NCBI GenBank assembly: GCA_019828595.1
Contig: JAHQRK010000034.1
Location: forward strand, 310,001 to 374,000
DNA: 64,000 bases
DNA from: Aphanomyces cochlioides
Lineage: Eukaryota > Oomycota > Saprolegniomycetes > Saprolegniales > Verrucalvaceae
Direction: 5' to 3'
In this document: in pieces, positions 10,779 to 24,013 of the stretch
Position numbering within the stretch: the stretch's first letter is position 1
How the letters are laid out: every line of letters begins with the position of its first letter
Made by a program: the position numbers and the translations under genes
The notes under the pieces: generated by a model
What the model was told of the DNA's origin: nothing
Databases searched by the model: none
What the model saw: the letters and a program-made list of their open reading frames with translations, nothing else

Positions 10779-12882
10779 CGACATATCGACATCAGAGCCA
10801 TGAGAAGGAGCTGTTGGCTGTGGTTGTTCATCTTGACGATCTCCAGATGCCTCAGTTGAGTCGGCCTCGCCTTCCGCATTTGTTCCAGGGTCTTGATCAT
10901 GATCGTCTCCATCATGTTCAGGTTCTTTTTCTCCTGACGGAGGAGATTTTGCCGCTGCCTTGGCCGCTTTTGCCTTCGCTTTTTCAGCCTTGGCCTCTGC
11001 ACGTCGTGAAACAATCGACGGAGGCAATGTCTTGTTCAGAGCAGCGATCTTGTGCTGAAACACGACGACAAAAGGCTGACCCGACGGATCCGTAATGGTG
11101 ATTTCGCGTAGTGCGTCGCCGGATTTTGGCACCAGCACTGCAGGAGGCGCAGACGACTTGAAAATGACTCTCAAATGCGGCGACTTGATGTTCTGACCAG
11201 CAGTAGGGTTGAATGCTGCTATCACTGACTTGGTCAATGCAGCCATTTTCTTGACAATCGCCTTGGCCATCGAAGGGTGACTGACCTTGTTGAACGTAAC
11301 GTAGTAGTTGTTGCCATAACGCGAGTACTTGGGAACCAGGAATTCTTTGCCACCAAGTCGAAACGTTGTGCCTCCCATTTCCACGCACGTAGACAAGTTG
11401 TAACTTGAGATCACAATGGTCTGTGGGTTCTTCTTGTGGATCAAAATGTTCGGAAATTTGGAGCCCCATAACGAACCAGGATTTTCCTTGACAAATTGAT
11501 CGCAGATGACTTTTTCGGACCAGTCCTTGTAGCCTTCGCCCAACTTGACTGTGAGCTCGTACACTTGGGACTGGGGGGTGAGCAAAATGTTTTCAATGAA
11601 GGCGTCCATGTCACCAGAGTCTTTGTAGAATGCGTCCGCCATGGCCTCGCATCGCGCAATATCGTCATCGGCAATAGCATGAGCACCAGTGTTGCGATGT
11701 TTCGCGCCTTTGGGGGCATTGCCTTGCTTGGAATCTTTCTTGGACGAAGCTGAATCCTTGCCGGGAGTCTTTTGCGTCCATGGATTTGCCTTTTCAGCGT
11801 TTTGTTGCTCTTGATCGCCTTGTATTTTGTCTGCCGCGGAAGGAGGGTCAACAGCGCCATTTCCTTGAGCAACGGATTTGTCGACAATGTCTTGATTTGA
11901 CTGTTCATTGTCTTTGTTTGTCGATTGTTCCTCTTGAATAACTTCTCCAGAAGTATCACACGGCTTCGCTTGGCCGTTAATGTCGCCTGACCCATCAACC
12001 TCCGAGTGAATTTGAGTATTTCCCTCGTCGGTTAAGGCCTCGGTTTCAGTAGAATCCTTCCCCTCGGCGTCTCCAGAGACCATATCCACGTCCTCTTGAG
12101 ATTGTTCTTCTTCCTCTCCCGTTCTAGGAGGCTCAGCACAGGGGGCGACGCGGTTGGTGGCTGCTGGCTCAGTCCCATTGGTCACGAGAAAGGCCGGGGC
12201 CAGACCCCCAGTGACAGGGGTGGAAGGGGAATCCATGCCATCCCCGCAGCACGGTGACTGGGGTACACCATTGCTCCGGCGAGAACCCAAATCGGGATAC
12301 CGCCCCCGCCCCTCCGAAGAGGCCCCTGGGGGGAAGTAGACAGAACCGCAGGGTGTGCCCATAGGGGGGGGCCTCGTAGCCTCTAGGGCTGGCATGGACC
12401 CCGTTTTCTCGCCGCCTTCACTGGGGATCGACTCCAATTGGAGTCCAGGGAAGCAGCCACCACAGGCACAAGGCCCCAGTGGTTCGCCCTCCTGAGTGAG
12501 GGCTTCGCTAGACAAGTTAACGACAGTGGTCTGGGGGTCAACCACTGACCCACTGAGGTTGACCCCCCCTGGAACTCCGGCGAGTGGAGCACCAGGTGAA
12601 GCGCTGGTGGAGCGAGACGCAGATTGGTCTCCAGAGACGCTATTGGGGTCGAACTCGACCTCCACTTCGGCCCTAGGGTTAGGTGTAGAGACATTACTCA
12701 CACCACTTCCGCCATCCTGATTGGACGACGAAAGTGGGTGAGGTGATACAATACCTGGAATGATGGTGACTCCGTGAGTGTTGGTCTCACGGAGCTCGGA
12801 ACAGCTGTTGGCGTTGGACATTTTGAGCGCGGCGGCACTTAATAACTTCTTGACTTGAGGGGTACGAGGCAAATTCGGAAGT
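10779..12882 (-). mobile_element. 5'-intact, 3'-truncated retrotransposon fragment, inverted
   Basis: Read on the minus strand this is the retrotransposon 5' end (12,882), the ORF1 start at 12,821, and about 680 open ORF1 codons without any frame break. It stops abruptly at 10,779 against the 3' end of copy A. It gives the best reference for the ORF1 N-terminal two thirds. Loss of the 3' side is atypical for target-primed insertion, which usually truncates the 5' side. The segment was therefore probably cut by a later rearrangement. Confidence 0.85.
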
Positions 12883-14412
12883 CGAAGAAGTCCGGTGGCT
12901 TAGGCCTGCACCATGCACTTGCTTTATGGCAACAACACAACCGCTCTGTCATGATCAGATGCATTCAAGCCATCACCACCCCACCCCGCATGTCTGCCAT
13001 GTCCGCCTGGATTACGCCGGGCTATACTCTCCTCGAGAAGGCTTTTCATCCATGGGGTTCCCCCCGAGATCTCCTCTTGGCAAATGGCTCTTCTGCATTC
13101 ATCAGACAACTGTACAAGAATCCCAATATCACTCCAATGTGGAAAGCCTTATTGAGTAGCTGGTTTGAATCCCGCTGGACTCCGTACGGCTGTCCAAATC
13201 ACATCTCATCTTTGGATGTTCCCCTTTGGCACAACTCGTATCTGCCTGGACTCGAAGACCTGCTCTACATCGACGCAAGACCAAGCCAATGTATTGGCTT
13301 CGCTTCACATCACGAAGTTGTCGCATTTGTTGACTCCATGTCAGCGAGTTTGGCCAGCTTCGATCTTGTTCGACAAAATCAACCGTGCCTTCCGCCAAGC
13401 CAATTTTGTCCCTCCAACGAAACAATGGATCTCAATCTTGGTGACCAAGTTATCACGATTGTTTGAGATTGTTTCTGAAGAGGATGCTCCCGTGTTCCAC
13501 TTGCCGACGCCAAGCTCTGAATGGATGGAATGGCACTGGATGATTTAACCTGACTCGAGTCCGATCTTGTTGGCGTTTGCGACTTCGAAATCGGCTAAGA
13601 TCAGAGCTTCTCCAGCTGTCAGCTCGTCCATTCTTCCTACCAAGCATCTCAACCTGCCATCCAACTTTTACGAAGACCCCAAGCGCCTTACCCAACTTGC
13701 CGCCTTCCTCCAACCCGACCACATTCTCCCTCGATATGGAGAGTTCATTTTCAAGACCCTTCTCCGCGCCAACGCCATGCAATATCTGTTTCAGTACCAA
13801 GACCCCAAGCCGACGTGTGTCTTCTGTCGTGTCAATGAGACGTACGAGCATTTCCTGTTCTCTTGTGGATATGGTCAATCTGTTTGGTATTTCTTCAAGG
13901 CGATCCAGCGACTGCTCGAGTGTTCCTTTCCGTCCACGTGTCTGGAAATGTTCTACGAGACGCCCAAGCCGTCCGATGGATACTACATCCGTGGCTATCT
14001 GAAGATCTGGCCGATTGTCCGAGCCTGCGTGTATTATCAAATATGCCTCCAACGTGCCGATCGCACCTTTCGACCCGACCTCACAGCGAAGAGTCCGATG
14101 GAAGTTGCCATTCATGCTGCCTCTTTGATCAAGCTACATCTACAACAGCTCCTGGTTGATCTCCCTCTCAAGAAGGGATACACCAAGGTATTCAATGTGC
14201 TCAAGCATCTATCTTCGGACCCCTGGTTACGTCAACGCGCCATTCCTGACAGCGTCGTTTCATGAGTGAGCTGACGGCTCACCACTTCATCTCCTGTTCA
14301 ATGACCACTTTGCCATATTCTGTTTTCCAAGTTCTATTTATACAGTACGAGGCAAATTAGTAAGTCATTAGGGCCTTTGCTCAAAAATAAGGTTAATGCA
14401 ACTCATTTAACC
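12883..14412 (+). pseudogene. Truncated ORF2 3' fragment (duplicate of 1-1173 plus upstream part)
   Basis: The fragment begins inside ORF2 at CGAAGAAGTCCGGTGG and runs through the zinc-motif region to the 3' end. From 13,240 it duplicates window positions 1-1173, including the 11-nt deletion and the TAA. It therefore also shows what lies just left of the window's first base in one unit. Confidence 0.88.
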
Positions 14413-15102
14413 ATGAACGCCGACGAAATTGATCCCCTCGATTTGGAGGACGATCAACTCTAAGGCTTCTATCCCCTGCTTCAATCCATTTCAACCTCCC
14501 CTCTGACCCTCATTCTACTCATTTACATCTGTACTCGTGATGATTGACAACAACTTCTCCGATGTCCCAACTGAACTCGTGGACTGGGACCCACAAATCA
14601 TCTCCCTCAACACCAATGGCTTCTCCAACAGTCATCGGTACATCCTCGACAAACTATCAAGTGTTCACGACGTTTCCTTTATCCAAGAAACCCGTTTCCG
14701 CACGCCAAGTCTCCACGACCGTGTTGCGTTCCATTGGCAACGCATCACAAACCACGAAGGCTCTTTGTTCTTTGAAGAGCCTTTTTACCTGAAGTATCCA
14801 CGTCGCCAGCCACTGGAGGTCTGGCTACGTTGATACATCCTCACTCTCCTTTGAAGAACGCCACTCAAGTCCCTCATGACAACCCAGTGCTTCGTGGTCG
14901 TTATCTACAAGTGCGATGTACTCTGGGTCCACTGACAGTCGTTCTCCACAATATCTATGCGCCGGCAGCCTTCCAAGAACGAGCAAGTTACTTCGAAGAA
15001 TTGCCACGCGACTTTCCTCCACATGCGCTCCACATTGTTGGAGGAGATTTCAACTGCACTCTCAACAAAGATTTGGATTCGTAGAGACCCAGTACCTCCA
15101 CC
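14413..15102 (+). pseudogene. ORF1 tail plus endonuclease fragment, second copy
   Basis: This is the counterpart of 1174-1866. It has the same TAG (15,082-15,084), a 2-nt loss in the spacer and a private 1-nt deletion near 14,788 (TACCCTG to TACCTG) that breaks the endonuclease frame. Confidence 0.87.
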
Positions 15103-15163
15103 ACTTCCGAATTTGCCTCGTACCCCTCAAGTCAAGAAGTTATTAAGTGCCGCCGCGCTCAAA

Positions 15164-18100
15164 ATGTCCAACGCCAACAGCTGTTCCGAGCTCCGTGAGA
15201 CCAACACTCACGGAGTCACCATCATTCCAGGTATTGTATCACCTCACCCACTTTCGTCGTCCAATCAGGATGGCGGAAGTGGTGTGAGTAATGTCTCTAC
15301 ACCTAACCCTAGGGCCGAAGTGGAGGTCGAGTTCGACCCCAATAGCGTCTCTGGAGACCAATCTGCGTCTCGCTCCACCAGCGCTTCACCTGGTGCTCCA
15401 CTCGCCGGAGTTCCAGGGGGGGTCAACCTCAGTGGGTCAGTGGTTGACCCCCAGACCACTGTCGTTAACTTGTCTAGCGAAGCCCTCACTCAGGAGGGCG
15501 AACCACTGGGCTTGTGCCTGTGGTGGCTGCTTCCCTGGACTCCAATTGGAGTCGATCCCCAGTGAAGGCGGCGAGAAAACGGGGTCCATGCCAGCCCTAG
15601 AGGCTACGAGGCCCCCCCCTATGGGCACACCCTGCGGTTCTGTCTACTTCCCCCCAGGGGCCTCTTCGGAGGGGCGGGGGCGGTATCCCGATTTGGGTTC
15701 TCGCCGGAGCAATGGTGTACCCCAGTCACCGTGCTGCGGGGATGGCATGGATTCCCCTTCCACCCCTGTCACTGGGGGTCTGGCCCCGGCCTTTCTCGTG
15801 ACCAATGGGACTGAGCCAGCAGCCACCAACCGCGTCGCCCCCTGTGCTGAGCCTCCTAGAACGGGAGAGGAAGAAGAACAATCTCAAGAGGACGTGGATA
15901 TGGTCTCTGGAGACGCCGAGGGGAAGGATTCTACTGAAACCGAGGCCTTAACCGACGAGGGAAATACTCAAATTCACTCGGAGGTTGATGGGTCAGGCGA
16001 CATTAACGGCCAAGCGAAGCCGTGTGATACTTCTGGAGAAGTTATTCAAGAGGAACAATCGACAAACAAAGACAATGAACAGTCAAATCAAGACATTGTC
16101 GACAAATCCGTTGCTCAAGGAAATGGCGCTGTTGACCCTCCTTCCGCGGCAGACAAAATACAAGGCGATCAAGAGCAACAAAACGCTGAAAAGGCCAATC
16201 CATGGACGCAAAAGGCTCCCGGCAAGGATTCAGCTTCGACCAAGAAAGATGCCAAGCAAGGCAATGCCCCCAAAGGCGCGAAACACCGCAACACTGGTGC
16301 TCATACTATTGCCGATGACGATATTGCGCGATACGAGGTCATGGCGGACGCATTCTACAAAGACTCTGATGACATGGACGCCTTCATTGAAAACATTTTG
16401 CTCACCCACCAGTCCCAAGTGTACGAGCTCACAGTCAAGTTGGGCGAAGGCTACAAGGACTGGTCCGAAAAAGTCATCTGCGATCAATTTGTCAAGGAAA
16501 ATCCTGGTCCGTTATGGGGCTCCAAATTTCCGAACATTTTGATCCACAAGAAGAACCTACAGACCATTGTGATCTCAAGTTACAACTCGTCTACGTGCGT
16601 GGAAATGGGAGGCACAACGTTTCGACTTGGTGGCAAAGACTTCCTGGTTCCCAAGTACTCGCGTTATGGCAACAACTACTACGTTACGTTCAACAAGGTC
16701 AGTCACCCTTCGATGGCCAAGGCGATTGTCAAGAAAATGGCTGCATTGACCAAGTCAGTGATAGCAGCATTCAACCCTACTGCTGGTCAGAACATCAAGT
16801 CGCCGCATTTGAGAGTCATTTTCAAGTCGCCTGCGCCTCCTGCAGTGCTGGTGCCAAAATCCGGCGACGCACTACGCGAAATCACCATTACGGATCCGTC
16901 GGGTCAGCCTTTTGTCGTCGTGTTTCAGCACAAGATCGCTGCTCTGAACAAGACATTGCCTCCGTCGATTGTTTCACGACGTGCAGAGGCCAAGGCTGAA
17001 AAAGCGAAGGCAAAAGCGGCCAAGGCAGCGGCAAAATCTCCTCCGTCAGGAGAAAAAGAACCTGAACATGATGGAGACGATCATGATCAAGACCCTGGAA
17101 CAAATGCGGAAGGCGAGGCCGACTCAACTGAGGCATCTGGAGATCGTCAAGATGAACAACCACAGTCAACAGCTCCTTCTGATGGCTCTGATGTCGATAT
17201 GTCTGGTGACAGCGATCCCCCTAACAACAATGGACAAGACAAACAACAAGAAGATGTGGAAATGTCTACCAACGAATCGCCCGCTCTTGCTCCACCAAGT
17301 GAGCAGCCCAAGAACTCGCTGGACCTTCAATTGGTAACGGGCTACCGGTCTGGACCAGCTCCAAAACGTACTTTGCCTTCGTCCCCACGTTTGGATCCCC
17401 TGCCGACATCCAACCGTTTTCATATCCTCGAAGAAGACGACGTGGAACTCTCGTTTGAAGACTTTGCAGTGCCTCGAATTGTATTGGAAGATTCAAGTGC
17501 GCCACGCCCGAAAAAGACCAAAGGCAAAGCGAAGAAACAACGACTTAACAAGTCTGCTGCAGCCCACCTCGAATTGGCGAAGAAGATCATTCGAGACAAG
17601 AAAGTCGAAGGCAGTATCACCGAATGTCAACGCATTTTGCGAGATGACCCTCAGCTCGTTGCACATGCTATGTACGCACAAGATGAAGACCTCAGTTTGT
17701 TTCAGTCGCTTGTTGCAACCAAGACTATTGAGCGCAAGATGGCTTTGTTAAAAGCTCAAGGCAAGCCTCACAACTACAAACATCACGTCAACTTCATGGC
17801 TCAATACAAGATTCACCCGTCAGAAATCTTGGAAGAATTGACCACGTACATACCAGAGATCAAGCGCATCCTCTTTGCACTTGCTACGATTGACTTATTC
17901 CTCTCAAATCGGGCCCCAGACCTCTACACAAACTCGGAGGCACTGACTGTTCTATTGAACCAAGAAGCAACAAGATTGCCTGACACCAACTGCTTGACGG
18001 ACTGGTCGCTGTTTGCTTTGATCGAAAACTTCAGCGACAATCTCGAGAAGTTCACTTTGCCGGCTCCCGTCTTGTCGGCCATCTCGATGCTCAAAAGCAT

Positions 18101-18200
18101 CACCAACAATTACCACATCGACGAGCTCTGCAGCAAAGCTCACCACTCCATGAACGCCGACGAAATTGATCCCCTCGATTTGGAGGACGATCAACTCTAA
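15164..18200 (+). pseudogene. Retrotransposon ORF1, copy B, frameshifted
   Basis: ORF1 starts at ATG 15,164 and stops at 18,198-18,200. A 2-nt loss near 15,510 (GGGGCC reduced to GGGC) breaks the frame. The rest agrees with copy A, and the copy A lesion at 2507 is absent here. Each unit therefore acquired an independent ORF1 lesion after, or close to, the duplication. Confidence 0.85.
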
Positions 18201-18256
18201 GGCTTCTATCCCCTGCTTCAATCCATTTCAACCTCCCCTCTGACCCCTCCATTCTA

Positions 18257-19789
18257 CAGTGGTGGAAGTAATGATATGCCAGTGTGGTTTATCACTCGCA
18301 GCTATCGATAAATCAACTCAATAACTAAATGAATGATACACAGTGGTGAATTGATCATACACAAGCGAGGAAAGTACTTGCGGCACCAACAACTTCAGTT
18401 TTCACCGAGCAACACGCACGAATGTATAAAGGCCAAAGAAAAAATGATATGCCAGTCACAACGAAAATGTTGATTAGTACTTAATCTTTGAACCACGACT
18501 AGCTACAACCATTTCGCATCGCCTAGTCATGCTATCAACGAGTTTCTTCAACAAAGAAAGTCGATCTCATCCCAAACTCGACGGATGCAAGCCTTCAGAT
18601 CCGCCTTGTTCGAAAATTGTCGTTTTCCGTTGTCGTAAACTCTTCGGGACATAATCCCCCATAAGTTCTCGATCGGATTTAAGTCCGGAGACTTAGCTGG
18701 CCACTTGATGGTTTCAATCGAGACATGGGGCTCCGCAAACCATTCCGAAACTGACTTCGCCGTGTGAATCGAGGCGTTGTCTTGTTGGAAACGAAAGTCA
18801 TTCCCGTGATGGAAATGAGCAAACGGCAGCAAAAAATTGGAAAGCGTATCGATATACCCTTCCGAATCTTGCTTGCCTTCAAGGAAGACAAGATCAGACT
18901 TGCCTTTGGAGCTAAATGCTCCCCAAACCATGACACCCCCACCGCCATTCTGGCGCTTCGAGAAGTGCTCACGGCGGCGAGACAGGTCTGCCCAGTAATA
19001 ATTGAAACCATCCGGTCCGTCGAGGTTCCATTTCTTCTCGTCGGACCAGATGATCTCATTGAACTGGTCAGCCCAGTCCCGCGCCTCAGACGCCCAAAGC
19101 ACACGGGCTTTTTTGTGGACTGGACTCATCATCGGCACAGCAAGTCGCTTCTTGAACTTGAGTCTGCAGCTCTTGTTGAGGAGCTGACAGACTCGATGAG
19201 GTCCAACTGGAAGAGAATGGCGCTTGATTAGTTCTGCAGCAGTGTACTTTCCAGTACACGCTGCTCGAATCATTCGGCGGTGGAGGGCGTCGTCGACAGT
19301 TGGGCGGCGGCCTGTTGATCGGGCCGTTCCATACGACCCAGGATCACGTAGGAAGCCTCGCACACAACCACGAGATCGTTTGATCTCGTTGGTTATGTAC
19401 GAGATTGTTTTGCCTTCACGGCGGAGCACGAGAATTTCGATCTTCTCGTCGTCCGTCAAAGGGTCGCCTTCGGGCATGAGCTGAGACCTAGATTGATTGC
19501 TCACATGAGGGCAAGGATTTGGGTCATCAGCGTACCAGTTGTGGTGCGTGAGTCTTGAGTTGAACGAGTCAAAACAGCAAATGAGCAAAAGTGGCATATG
19601 ATTATTTCCCGCTTAAAAATCTATTCCCGCCATTTTCGCGCCTATCTGTCCACCTGAGTGCGCGGGAATGTCAGCTGAAGCCAGTACAAACTAGTTGCTT
19701 TGATTGGTGCAAACTTCTCGTTTTAATAACCAATCAAAACATCAATATAGCTGGATTTGCAGGGTGGCATATCATTACTTCCACCACTG
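18257..19789 (-). mobile_element. Tc1/mariner DNA transposon, copy 2
   Basis: This is the counterpart of 5020-6552 carried along by the tandem duplication. It has the same 25-bp inverted repeats, the TA duplication at 18,255-18,256 and 19,790-19,791, and an identical transposase sequence. The identical flanks show it was duplicated with its host and is not a separate transposition. Confidence 0.95.
18548..19477 (-). CDS. Tc1/mariner transposase, second identical copy
   Basis: The translation is identical to that of 5311-6240. It has the same HTH region, the same D-D-E residues with 36 residues between the second Asp and the Glu, and the same start at MPEGDPLTDDEK. Lack of any divergence supports a very recent duplication. 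Confidence 0.93.
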   Translation of the reverse strand: MPEGDPLTDDEKIEILVLRREGKTISYITNEIKRSRGCVRGFLRDPGSYGTARSTGRRPTVDDALHRRMIRAACTGKYTAAELIKRHSLPVGPHRVCQLLNKSCRLKFKKRLAVPMMSPVHKKARVLWASEARDWADQFNEIIWSDEKKWNLDGPDGFNYYWADLSRRREHFSKRQNGGGGVMVWGAFSSKGKSDLVFLEGKQDSEGYIDTLSNFLLPFAHFHHGNDFRFQQDNASIHTAKSVSEWFAEPHVSIETIKWPAKSPDLNPIENLWGIMSRRVYDNGKRQFSNKADLKACIRRVWDEIDFLC

Positions 19790-19813
19790 TACTCATTTTC
19801 ATCTGTACTCGTG

Positions 19814-22800
19814 ATGATTGACAACAACTTCTCCGATGTCCCAACTGAACTCGTGGACCGGGACCCACAAATCATCTCCCTCAACACCAATGGCTTCTCC
19901 AACAGTCATCGGTACATCCTCGACAAACTATCAAGTGTTCACGACGTTTCCTTTATCCAAGAAACCCGTTTCCGCACGCCAAGTCTCCACGACCGTGTTG
20001 CGTTCCATTGGCAACGCATCACAAACCACGAAGGCTCTTTGTTCTTTGAAGAGCCTATTTACCCTGAAGTATCCACGTCGCCAGCCACTGGAGGTCTGGC
20101 TACGTTGATACATCCTCACTCTCCTTTGAAGAACACCACTCAAGTCCCTCATGACAACCCAGTGCTTCGTGGTCGTTATCTACAAGTGCGATGTACTCTG
20201 GGTCCACTGACAGTCGTTCTCCACAATATCTATGCGCCGGCAGCCTTCCAAGAACGAGCAAGTTACTTCGAAGAATTGCCACGCGACTTTCCTCCACATG
20301 CGCTCCACATTGTTGGAGGAGATTTCAACTGCACTCTCAACAAAGATTTGGATTCGTAGAGACCCAGTACCTCCACCATGGCCGGCACCCTTCAACTGGA
20401 ACAATGGATGCACAGTTTGTCTCTGGTGGATCTGTTTCGCCGTCAAAACCCCGTGGCACGAGCCTTCACAAGTCCCACACTCACCAACCGACTTGACTAC
20501 ATCTTTTGTTCGTCCACCTTGGCGGGTCTTCGTCATTGGAAGGCGACGCACATGCCACACGTTCCACAGGCTGACCACGTGGCTTGTCGTATCATCACAA
20601 AGCGTCAAACATTGCGCCATGGCTCTGGATCATGGAAAGCTCCAACTTGGCTACTTCGTCTACCACGAGCGGCCGAGATTGTTCATGGATGTCTGGATCG
20701 ATTTTTGGACAAGTCTCCAACATTCCACAATATCTCCAAGGCCTATGACATGCTGGTCAATGATATCCGCTCCCAACTCAAAGAATTCCATTCTCAACGA
20801 TTGGAGAAACAACGTCTGCCGTTGAAGAAGTTAGCTGTCGAGATCGCTTCGCTTTTGCAAGTCCCCAACATGCGTCAAGATTCAGTGCTGGTGGATCGAG
20901 TGCGAGACCTTCAAAAGCAAATTCACGAGCTGCAAGATCGAGACAAGCAGTTTCGTCAAGACCAGGCGTTCCAACTTCACTTGTACAAAGCAGAGCGCTC
21001 GTCCAAGTTCCACTTCATGTCCCCTGTCCCTACCCCCTTGAAGAAGACAGTCTTCAAAGAGTTGGTGGATGTCAATGGAAATGTTGTCTCCAATCAACAA
21101 GGCATGTCTGACGTCCTGGTCGACTACTACAAGGACTTGTTTGCAGCTCCCGACGTGCAGCGATCTGGAGACGAAGTGTCGTCATTTCTGACCCCATTGA
21201 CTCGACACAAGCAACTGCCAGAGCAAGCCCAGAAAGAGCTGTCGGCTCCCTTGCGCGCCAACGAGTTCTATCATGCTATTCGACACAGCAGTTCGAACTC
21301 AGCGCCTGGTCCCAACGCTCTGCCATTCGAAGTCCTCAAACTTGCACCTCACAAGTGGTCGTTGGTATTGGAGCTGCTATTCACACACCAGCTCCATTCT
21401 CACCCTCGCTTGACTCCCATGCAACTTGTCAGTACGCTGGTGTTGCTGCACAAGAAAGGCCCCAAGTCACAAGCCAAGAACTATCGGCCCATTAGCCTAC
21501 TCAACACGGATGTGAAAATCCTGACGAGTATTCTGGCTTATCGACTCCAGCGCCACATTCGACACATCATCCACCCGGACCAGCAAGGCTTTATCCGTCG
21601 AAGCAATATCCAAACCAATATTGCACGACTGGATGACATGCTGCACCACATCAAACTACACAGTTCGTCCTCGATGGTGGCACTGCTTGACTTTGAGAAA
21701 GCTTTTGATCGCGTGGACCACGCGTACTTGCTCCTCGTCCTCCGTCACTATGGCTTTCCCGAAACCTTTGTTGACATGGTTCGCGTACTGTACTCGGGCC
21801 GCAAGTCTCGCATCTTGGTGAACGGCTTCTTGTCCAAGCCAGTTCACATCTCACGCGGTGTGTTGCAAGGTGATCCACTGTCGCCACTTCTGTTTGTGAT
21901 CGCTTTGGAACCGATGTGCCAACTCCTACGGCAACACTCCAACTATGGCATCAAGTGTGGGGATCGCTACCACACTGGGAGTTACTTTGCCGACGACTCG
22001 CAACTCTATGCGGCAAATGAGACGTGCCTCCACCGGCAGCTTGCATTGGTTCAAACCTTTTGCGACAAGTCTGGTTTCCGACTCAACGTAGACAAGACCC
22101 AAATTCTGACCTACAGCCAGTTGAATGGGAACCTTGCCTCACTACAAGTTACTTCCGACAGTCCCGTGAAGGCTCTTGGTATCTTGGTCGCGCCCAATCT
22201 TTCTCCATTGGCACATTTCAATTACGTGTTTGAGAAGTTTGTGGCTCGCTTGTCTTTGTGGCTCTACAAGGCTCGAACCATGGCCGGAAAAGTCACTATC
22301 CTGCACAGCATATGTCTGCCTGTGTTATGGTACCAACTGGCTTTTGTCCCTGCCGACAAAGACCTGGCCAAAAAGATCGACAAGGCCATGCTTCAATTTA
22401 TGCATGGTGAAGAAATCAACCCATCCTCCTCTGTCCATGGCCTCCGTTTGATCAAAAAGGAGATCATATTCATGCCGAAGAAGTCCGGTGGCTTAGGCCT
22501 GCACCATGTACTTGCTTTATGGCAACAACACAACCGCTCTGTCATGATCAGATGCATTCAAGCCATCACCACCCCACCCCGCAAGTCTGCCATGTCCGCC
22601 TGGATTACGCCGGGCTATACTCTCCTCGAGAAGGCTTTTCATCCATGGGGTTCCCCCGAGATCTCCTCTTGGCAAATGGCTCTTCTGCATTCATCAGACA
22701 ACTGTACAAGAATCCCAATATCACTCCAATGTGGAAAGCCTTATGAGTAGCTGGTTTGAATCCCGCTGGACTCCGTACGGCTGTCCAAATCACATCTCAT

Positions 22801-23867
22801 CTTTGGATGTTCCCCTTTGGCACAACTCGTATCTGCCTGGACTCGAAGACCTATACGATCAGTGCTCTACATCGACGCAAGACCAAGCCAATGTATTGGC
22901 GTCGCTTCACATCACGAAGTTGTCGCATTTGTTGACTCCGTGTCAGCGAGTTTGGCCAGCTTCGATCTTGTTCGACAAAATCAACCGTGCCTGCCGCCAA
23001 GCCAATTTTGTCCCTCCAACGAAACAATGGATCTCAATCTTGGTGACCAAGTTATTACGATTGTTTGAGATTGTTTCTGAAGAGGATGCTCCCGTGTTCC
23101 ACTTGCCGACGCCAAGCTCTGAATGGATGGAATGGCACTGGATGATTCACCCTGACTCGAGTCCGATCTTGTTGGCGCTTGCGACTTCGAAATCGGCTAA
23201 GATCAGAGCTTCTCCAGCTGTCAGCTCGTCCATTCTTCCTACCAAGCATCTCAACCTGCCATCCAACTTTTACGAAGACCCCAAGCGCCTTACCCAACTT
23301 GCCGCCTTCCTCCAACCCGACCACATTCTCCCTCGATATGGAGAGTTCATTTTCAAGACCCTTCTCCGCGCCAACGCCATGCAATATCTGTTTCAGTACC
23401 AAGACCCCAAGCCGACGTGTGTCTTCTGTCGTGTCAATGAGACGTACGAGCATTTCCTGTTCTCTTGTGGATATGGTCAATCTGTTTGGTATTCCTTCAA
23501 GACAATCCAGCGACTGCTCGAGTGTTCCTTTCCGTCCACGTGTCTGGAAATGTTCTACGAGACGCCCAAGCCGTCCGATGGATACTACATCCGTGGATAT
23601 CTGAAGATCTGGCCGATTGTCCGAGCCTGCGTGTATTATCAAATATGGCTCCAACGTGCCGATCGCACCTTTCGACCCGACCTCACAGCGAAGAGTCCGA
23701 TGGAAGTTGCCATTCATGCTGCCTCTTTGATCAAGCTACATCTACAACAGCTCCTGGTTGACCTCCCTCTCAAGAAGGGATACACCAAGGTATTCAATGT
23801 GCTCAAGCATCTATCTTCGGACCCCTGGTTACGTCAACACGCCATTCCTGACAGCGTCGTTTCATGA
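19814..23867 (+). pseudogene. Retrotransposon ORF2, copy B
   Basis: The domain order matches copy A: endonuclease, reverse transcriptase with FADD, and C-terminal zinc motif. The TAG at 20,357-20,359 is shared. A 1-nt loss in a C run near 22,656 moves the frame earlier than in copy A, and the loss near 22,744 (matching the copy A lesion near 9507) is also present. It is not translatable as one protein. Confidence 0.88.
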
Positions 23868-24013
23868 GTGAGCTGACGGCTCACCACTTCATCTCCTGTT
23901 CAATGACCACTTTGCCATATTCTGTTCTCCAAGTTCTATTTATACAGTACGAGGCAAATTAGTAAGTCATTAGGGCCTTTGCTCAAAAATAAGGTTAATA
24001 CAACTCATTTAAC

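Larger units (their letters stand above)
1..13239. repeat. First unit of a ~13.24-kb tandem duplication
   Basis: Positions from 1 onward recur at an offset of 13,236-13,239 bp. The offset changes only by a few small deletions, for example 2 nt near 14,507, 1 nt near 14,788 and 1 nt near 22,656. The match includes the mariner insertion and all internal retrotransposon junctions. The left edge of the unit lies outside the window. The duplication copies transposon fragments only; I see no host gene in it. A collapsed or duplicated assembly cannot be excluded. Confidence 0.9.
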
